Positions 57,937-64,000 of a stretch of DNA of 64,000 bases are shown piece after piece. The position numbers and the translations under genes were made by a program. The notes beneath the pieces were generated by a model. It did no database searches, was not told the origin of the DNA, and saw only the letters and a list, made by a program, of their open reading frames with translations. The DNA lies in assembly GCA_933228895.1 (NCBI GenBank), contig OW121849.1:126236849-126300848 (forward strand). The letters run 5' to 3'. Every line of letters begins with the position of its first letter. The stretch's first letter is position 1. The stretch comes from Platycnemis pennipes (lineage: Eukaryota > Arthropoda > Insecta > Odonata > Platycnemididae).

Positions 57937-57989
57937 AATAAATCTTCATGCCATTTTTATAAGACTAGTTTCATGATACCTCATCGTCA

Positions 57990-59150
57990 TTCCTATGATT
58001 AGTTTACAGCTACTCTCCACTACATTGTCCATTTTCTATCCTCTTCATATAAACATACATATTTCTTTTCAATCATAACCTTAATTACTTGCTCCATGCA
58101 TATCACCTATGGTCTTCCTCAGTTTTTACCATTGACATCTCCTATGATGACTGTCTTCCTTTCTCAGCATCACCAGTCATCAATCCTAAGACTAGTTTGA
58201 TACAGCTCTCCACTAGGTTCTGCTCTCATCTTAACTATTCATCTATATGATTTCTTTCTTACATCCTTCACTACTTTTCCATTTAGCTTAAACAAGGCCT
58301 TCCTTTTCCATCCTTCCCATTCTTTTGAAGATTGTCTTCATAGGAACATTATGCCTCAATAAATGGTTCAACAAGCTGTTCCATCATATTTTTAAAGTTT
58401 TAAACTGGCTTCTCTTCTCTTCCAGTCTTTTTTGGAATTCTTCATTTGTTAGGTACTCAGTTGTCTTGATTAAATCCTATATTATATCCCAAGAAGTAGC
58501 TGCTTTCTCTTTTCATAATTTTCATGCCACTTGCTAACTTTTCAGAGAACCTTTGTTTTATAACTAACTTTTCAGAGAACTTTTGTAGTCAAAAAAATGA
58601 ACTTTTTAACATTCAAGCTTTCTTTCCACTGCTAAAAGATCTTTCTTCTCACTGAACTCCCTCATGTTCTAGAGTTATTTAACTGATTACATACATCTCA
58701 CATATGCCATCATTTTCATATATCCTTCTAGACACTCCATTACAAGATCAGAAAATAATAGTACAATTTTTTTCTAGGCCGATTGACTCATTCCTGAAGC
58801 CCACTATTAACTTCTTTAATTGCTTTCTTAATTCAGTAATTAAAATCCAGGGGGATATTTTCACAACCCTGCCTTACACCTTTCTTATTCCAAAGCAAAC
58901 CACATAGGCTTTGGATTGTTCTGCTGTTATTTTAGGATGACCATACATCTATTTATCTGCCCTTTGAAGTAATTAATTCCCCTCAACATACTCAAATGCC
59001 ATAAAATCGCTTCTCTCATAAGCCCACTTTTCATAAATCTAATAAAAGTCTTCATCCAGGAACTTTTCCATGTTGTTCCATTCCTTTGAATATGATCTCA
59101 GTTAATCTCTGAAGTATCTGCAATTAGGTTAGGTTTCAGTAGTTTCCACT
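57990..59150 (-). mobile_element. LINE relic on the minus strand
   Basis: Minus-strand pieces from high to low coordinates: FMKSGLMREAILWHLSMLRG, then KGVRQGC (motif B), LTNEEFQKRLEEKRSQFKTL, LNHLLRHNVPMKTIFKRMGR and a WRAV.NQS ending, matching the carboxy-terminal pattern of a non-LTR family (L.HMLRHN....TI..G...G..GRPR...W). Many stops. Confidence 0.45.
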
Positions 59151-59399
59151 ATTATCCATTTTCATATGCCCAGCATGATAGATCAGTAATGTGCTCACCA
59201 GCAAAACCCAAAAGTAACAGGAGGACTCTCACTATGGGATGAATGTCATGTTTGTCTTAAGATTAATCTATGTTTTGATGGTGTGAAATAACTCTTATCA
59301 GTTGACAGCACTTTAAACTAAAGCTTACTCATACAAACCAGTTCAGGAGATCATCTGTGATTCACACAGCAAAATCTTATACACTACAATGCTACATAC

Positions 59400-59439
59400 C
59401 GTGCTTTCAACATATTTTACTCCACCTTTTGAATTCAGC
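59400..59439 (-). CDS. Gene B candidate 40-nt exon
   Basis: On the minus strand GGTTTAAG precedes one base and 13 codons (LNSKGGVKYVEST), then GTATGT. It accepts two bases from the exon at 60573-60622 and exits on a codon boundary, matching the exon at 57606. Supported by splice signals and phase only. Confidence 0.4.
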
Positions 59440-60572
59440 CTTAAACCATTAGTATTAACAGTGAAAAATCCACAATTGCAAATCAATCAAGGAAAAATAT
59501 CTCAAGGATCTCATATTAGAGCTACCAAACTAAATGCCTGGATAATAAGCAAAAAAATAACTCAGCGATTTATACAGAAACAACATTTGCTGAGTAACTT
59601 GCCACAAAAGCATTCTATCCTCTTATGACATGCTACAATCAACATTAAAATATTTTAATAATGTAACATGCTAATCATATTTCAATTTAATAGAAAATGA
59701 TAAATAACATATTGAAATAAATGTTTAAAAATGCCAAGAAAGTTAAATAAAAAGTATTAAAAACTCACTGATCACATCACAAAAAAGCAGGCTGCAGAGA
59801 AAACATCCATACATTACCACTTGACCTGCAGAATTTTTGGCAATACACTCAATTAAAAAGATGAAACTCAAGCTATTTAGGGCAAGAGAAAAAAGTGGAA
59901 GACCATGAACTCCTTAAAAGTTTTTTTTTTTAGATCCAATACCTTGTTAGTTAAACATTTCTTAATGCATGAAGGTATGACATGGTGTAACAAAGGTTCC
60001 TTATCTTTTGAGAGAAACAAAAGATTTATACATGGAGATTATCATACAAACTTGGTTTTTATTGGCAATATGCATCATATCGTATTAATAATGTAAGTAA
60101 AGAAGACAACTTCATATAATTTGGCACTTTAAATATGCATGACATATCATTAAATGATAAATGCAAACAAAATATAGAGCTAATAACAAGAAGGCATGCA
60201 AATTTCCAGGATATATCCACAACACAGATAAACCACATCGTTCCCACACCATATTTCATGCAAAATAACACCCAACACCAAATAATGAACTAGCCTTTGC
60301 CATAATTCATTCATTAACACATTGAGGGGTACAGAAGTGCAGGGTATAAAAGGCTGTGCAGTGGAAATACAGTCCTTGATAAGGATAAAATGGCATAACT
60401 GTTCCTTATATGACTCCTCGCAGTAAAAATGTGGTAAACTGAAACACTGACACACAAATATCACAAGTTAATGAAATACTCCAAGGCAACACATGATGTG
60501 ACTGGAAGCATGCTGGTACTGATGGCATAGCTGGACGGGCTAGAATAGCCAACGGGAGTTCAGAACACTTAC

Positions 60573-60622
60573 TCATCACAAGCCCAGACAGTGCCCAATG
60601 TGGTCACACTTTCATTGTTGAA
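60573..60622 (-). CDS. Gene B candidate 50-nt exon
   Basis: On the minus strand GATGCAGTTAG precedes 16 codons (FNNESVTTLGTVWACD) plus two bases, then GTAAGTG. It starts on a codon boundary. The direct upstream exon at 63828 leaves two bases, so at least one more exon is needed between them. Confidence 0.45.
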
Positions 60623-60886
60623 CTAACTGCATCCAGTCTGGTGGGTAAGAAATTTCAGTCTGATAATATTATGACAAAAATACATTAAACAACAGAGATA
60701 TTGGTAATGCATAAAGCCATTGACGGTGATACCCAAATTGCATACATGAAAATAACTAAGTTATTATAGATACCAAAGCCTGGAGAAAGGAGCAGCAATT
60801 CTGTAGAACAAAACACAACAAGAGTAAGCAAACATACCCTTCAAGCTCCCTGCAAGAAATATCACAATGATGACCTTAAAAAAATC

Positions 60887-61005
60887 TTTTTACCTTCACC
60901 GAAAACATATTTTTAATTACCAAACTATGTATGTAGTTAACTTCTGTTTTTACCTTCATGGAAAATATATTTTTAATTACCAAAATATGTAGTTTACTGC
61001 AATGA
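60887..61005. repeat. Imperfect tandem repeat, 60-bp period
   Basis: TTTTACCTTCACCGAAAACA and the following bases (60887-60946) return with small changes at 60947-61005 (TTTTACCTTCATGGAAAATA); both continue TATTTTTAATTACCAAA. Confidence 0.7.
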
Positions 61006-61716
61006 TAGTTTCTTTTACATACTACATACATAAAATGAAAAACATTTTTAGATCTCAAGTCATCCTCATACTGGTTCTTTTTCGTTTAAAATTACTTACT
61101 GAAAACATTAAGCTCAATAAACTAATTTTCATTAAGAACTTTTGATACAATGACAACTATGCTGCTGAATAAATATTGGAATTGCCCCACAATTAAAATA
61201 ACATTGTTTTACCTTACCATTAATTCAAGAAAATCACATCAAAGATGATGAACACCTTTCTGATCTGTGTGGTTATTGCTATTTTTTGTACACAATATAC
61301 ACTGCATCATTTTCACACTAAGTAAATCTTACTGCCTATCATAGTGATGATCCAGTTAGAGAGAACTGAATTAAATTCATGAGAATTCTCGATCCTAATT
61401 AGTCCACTAATGCTGGAGCAAATGGGTGTACATTCTGCAGTGTCCAATCATTAGCAGTCATGAGACTATATATGGATCATTGTTCAAACAATAACACAGA
61501 TGGAATCATTACTCACAATAGATAATCTAATTCTCAGAGCTTTAAGGAAATGTGTAGTATATTTTGCAGTGGAAATAATTCTTAACTTAACCCTTATAGT
61601 ACATCAACCTAATATTTGTTATACTGGCGAGAAGTGCCATGGAGATTTTAGCAAAAATGTAACATTTCAGACAAAAAATGCTCTGGAAAATGTGATTGTG
61701 AAACTACTAAAACATT
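61006..61716. other. Non-coding, probably intron of gene B
   Basis: A+T-rich with no supported exon or element. Confidence 0.4.
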
Positions 61717-61943
61717 AAATTGGAGGGGTGGGTGGGGGTTTTTTGGAGCCCCACCTGGCACTTACACCCCTTTAGATGCATAGTGCAAACCCACATTTAG
61801 CCTGCCCGCCACTTGCAGACAGGAGATAAGAGCACCGTGGTAGAGGTATGGAGAATGGTCACCCATCCAACCTCTGACTGGGCCTAACGTTGCTTAACTT
61901 TGGTGATCTCATGGGAACCGGTGTGCCAATGTGGCTAGGCCCT
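61717..61943 (-). mobile_element. 5S rRNA-derived SINE, copy 2
   Basis: On the minus strand it begins GGGCCTAGCCACATTGGCAC and carries CGGTTCCCATGAGATCACC, AAGTTAAGCAACGTTAGGCC and then CAGTCAGAGGTTGGATGGGT, which keeps the 5S segment lost from copy 1. The body matches copy 1 over about 130 bp (TACCTCTACCACGG, GTGGGTTTGCAC, AGTGCCAGGTGGGGCTCC). No exact target duplication is visible, though TACTAAA lies near both sides. Confidence 0.8.
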
Positions 61944-62441
61944 TGCTCGAACCTATACTAAACTCAATAGTGTGAAATTCACACATCAGGGTAGGCCTTT
62001 TCGTGCCAACTATGGTTTCCAAAAAGATCTAGTACCCAGAAAATAACACAGGTTTGGGTTTGGCTGGACATGTCCAATGACCTTTCCTACTTATTGGTGA
62101 TGGGAAACTAATCAATGCTATTCATGCCAAGTTCCAGACGTATTTAGATGGAACCTAGAAAATTACCCTCAGGGCTGTCTATAGACACATACCTAGCAAT
62201 AGTAGATAATTGCCAGGTCAAAGCTAATAAAATTTAAAAGGTTTAGATTAAATTAATGAGAATGAAAAATGTAAAACTGATGCACTTACTTTGCAAAAAT
62301 ATAAACAAGTAAATTTACTTCCAATGTGCTATGGAGTACCTAACAAAAAATCCCCCTTTTGAGAATAACTTTGAATAGTGGGTGGAAAACAAAGAGGCAT
62401 AAGCATGCACATACATTCTTTGTCGAGGCTTCCACTATGTG
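61944..62441. other. Non-coding, probably intron of gene B
   Basis: No supported exon. A possible 50-nt exon at 62290-62339 on the minus strand was considered and set aside. Confidence 0.35.
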
Positions 62442-62636
62442 CATGGTTTGGAGATCCATTTCTTCTGTGTCCTTCCACGTCTGTCCATGTAGTGTGGACA
62501 ACAGTTTCGCCAATATTACTACTGGCATTTTCACTTTGGACCTGAAGACCCTAGCTGCAATGTTGGTGAAACTGCTGTCCCCACAACATGAAAAGACTTG
62601 GAAGCAACCCCAGAAGAAATGGACCTCCATGCATAC
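62442..62636. repeat. Long imperfect inverted repeat, arms of about 95 bp
   Basis: Left arm GGAGATCCATTTCTTCTGTG ... ACAGTTTCGCCAATATTACT returns inverted as GGAGGTCCATTTCTTCTGGG ... GCAGTTTCACCAACATTGCA with a very short centre near 62540. Because of this, the open frames on both strands encode similar peptides (FQVFSCCGDSSFTNIA and FHVCPCSVDNSFANIT). The transcript would fold into a long hairpin. It could be a fold-back element or an inverted duplication. Confidence 0.75.
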
Positions 62637-63044
62637 ACATTTACTGTTGATGCCCATGAACTAGGGCCTGCTCAGCATGTGAGAAACAAGAGGGGGAAAT
62701 GAGAGGTGAATTTTCAACTAATGAGATTGTATTTCCATTTTGGTCTTTTAGCTAGGCATGTAGACAAAATGTATTTGCAGTAAAGTAATAATTTCCCTGC
62801 TGAATCACTCAGGGTTGGTAAATTTGTGGAACATTCATTTGGAATTTTTGATGGACCTAAAAATTTCAGGTAGCTCTTCATCACCTCCTAGTCAACATAC
62901 ATCATTTAAGCACAAGGTTCAGCATGTGGATTCTAAGCTCGGGTTTGAAATAAGAAAAATTTACTTCCACATACCACTAGAAATTTAGACAAAATGAGAC
63001 TTTTCAACATGGAAAGTGACTAAAGAAATTCAGAATTTTTATTT

Positions 63045-63091
63045 ATGGCACCCACTATGTCCATCTCCACTTTTCCACCATCTACATATAA
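63045..63091. repeat. 47-bp direct repeat, copy 1
   Basis: Starts ATGGCACCCACTATGTCCAT and ends CCATCTACATATAA; an identical copy is at 63528-63574. Confidence 0.9.
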
Positions 63092-63527
63092 GCAGAATTC
63101 TTGGTAGCCACACATCCTTCAAGTTTCCCTAGCCTTGATTTAGGCTACAATGAAAGAGGGAAAGCACCCAATACAACTGATTGAAACATCACATTCTAGC
63201 AACTGAACAATCTAAATACCCCATCCATAACTCTATGCCTTTCTCTGTATTGCCTTAACAACATAACGGCCTAATCAGTCTGCAAGTTGAAAAGCAAAAG
63301 AAAGCTATTCCTGCTACTTCATTTTAATTTAGCATGTTAAGAATGAGAATTCATATTTTCCAAGGATTTTTTTTCACTGGCTTTCAGTTAAGTTTACCAA
63401 TTAGATTTACCATGAATACATTCACATTTTTTCAATTTACACAATAATGATTCCATATATGAATTTTATATGCATACAAAACAGTGAAAACTAATTGTTT
63501 TTAATGAATTGAAGAAATCCGACAAAA

Positions 63528-63574
63528 ATGGCACCCACTATGTCCATCTCCACTTTTCCACCATCTACATATAA
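63528..63574. repeat. 47-bp direct repeat, copy 2
   Basis: Identical over 47 bases to 63045-63091, 483 bp away, with unrelated DNA between. Confidence 0.9.
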
Positions 63575-63827
63575 TATTGCAAAAGCTTTTTTTCAGAGGA
63601 TCAATTGAAATTTTAAAAAAATTAAGGAAACCTGGTGGAAATTACTCAAATATAAAATAGTAAATAGTGTACTTCATATTTAAATACCATCAAAATATGA
63701 ATTTCCAGCAATGAAAAAATACTCTAATTTCACACAATTCCATTTTAAATTTTTATTATGTCGAGGATATCAAAGAAGGGGTAATGACGTAACTGGTTAC
63801 AGTTCAGTGAAGGTTGACTATTTTTAC

Positions 63828-64000
63828 CTGCTGAGAGTACTTCCATTGGTAACCCTTGCAGACACACCCGGCCTGAAATCATCATCATCATCCAAACCCC
63901 GGTGAAGTGAGATAGCAGATATGGTATCATTATTAAGGGCAGAATAATGAGCTTCCATTGCAGATCGGTACTCTGGTGTTGAAAGTGAAGCTTTAGTCGG
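63828..64000 (-). CDS. Gene B exon, cut by the window's right edge
   Basis: On the minus strand a frame is open from the window edge for 57 codons plus two bases (AG), followed by GTAAAA. The peptide (STPEYRSAMEAHYSALNN, then a run of five Asp in RGLDDDDDFRPGV and ARVTNGSTLS) has ordinary protein composition with a short acidic patch. Its exit phase accepts the exons at 55402 or 49612 directly. The gene's 5' part lies outside the window. No family is recognised. Confidence 0.65.

Noticed and set aside
59743..59815. 23-nt minus-strand exon (LLFCDVI) between CTCTGCAG and GTGAGT
   Set aside because: Good splice signals but the phase does not fit between the neighbouring candidate exons.
62290..62339. 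Possible 50-nt minus-strand exon (VLHSTLEVNLLVYIFA) with GTTAG acceptor and GTAAGT donor
   Set aside because: It cannot follow the exon at 63828 in phase (a stop appears), nor lead into the exon at 60573, so it is probably chance.
62340..62664. Overlapping open frames of about 100 codons on both strands
   Set aside because: They result from a long inverted repeat; neither has a start context, splice sites or known domain.
1..64000. CRISPR arrays, bacterial operons, ribosome binding sites
   Set aside because: Intron-containing genes and eukaryotic transposons throughout; no regularly spaced repeats were seen.

Overview
The window is animal nuclear DNA, most likely from an arthropod. It is A+T-rich, its genes are split into short exons with GT/AG junctions and long introns, and most of the rest is transposable elements: RTE-like and R2-group LINEs, P, hAT, piggyBac, pogo and other TIR elements, tRNA-derived SINEs and a 5S rRNA-derived SINE. 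The species cannot be named from the sequence. No ribosomal operon, CRISPR array, bacterial gene or intact tRNA gene was seen.

Two probable host genes could be pieced together. Gene A (+ strand) has a phase-consistent chain of exons at 13454-13617, 29822-29907 and 34979-35097 (stop), with a possible earlier exon at 36-101. Its 16-kb intron is packed with mobile DNA. Gene B (- strand) enters from the right edge (63828-64000) and has candidate small exons at 60573-60622, 59400-59439, 57606-57639, 57015-57115, 55339-55362 and 55068-55226 (stop), plus other candidate terminal exons at 55402-55621 and 49612-49768. I do not recognise either product.

The centrepiece is a nest of insertions at about 16.7-29.6 kb. 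An R2-group LINE with a restriction-like endonuclease (minus strand, 25964-29590) borders an RTE-like LINE flanked by a 15-bp duplication (16712-16726 and 25949-25963). That LINE is split inside its reverse transcriptase by an 8.1-kb insertion (about 16947-25084). Inside the insertion lies a complete P-element-like transposon (17417-22519) with 30-bp terminal inverted repeats (one mismatch) and a perfect 8-bp target duplication. Its 11 exons join in frame to a 1015-residue THAP-domain transposase with no stop or frameshift, so it looks recent and possibly active. It sits within a short reading frame of the element it landed in.

The left 13 kb holds a LINE split by a 3.7-kb hAT element (8-bp duplication), a 352-bp hAT-type MITE, another broken LINE, and a TIR element containing a decayed piggyBac. 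From 30 to 48 kb there are a 5S-derived SINE with a 13-bp duplication, a TA-flanked element rich in a short repeated motif, a 2.7-kb hAT element, piggyBac and P-like relics, several hairpins and an RTE-like LINE. From 48 to 64 kb lie gene B, older LINE remains, a TTAA-flanked MITE and a second 5S-derived SINE.
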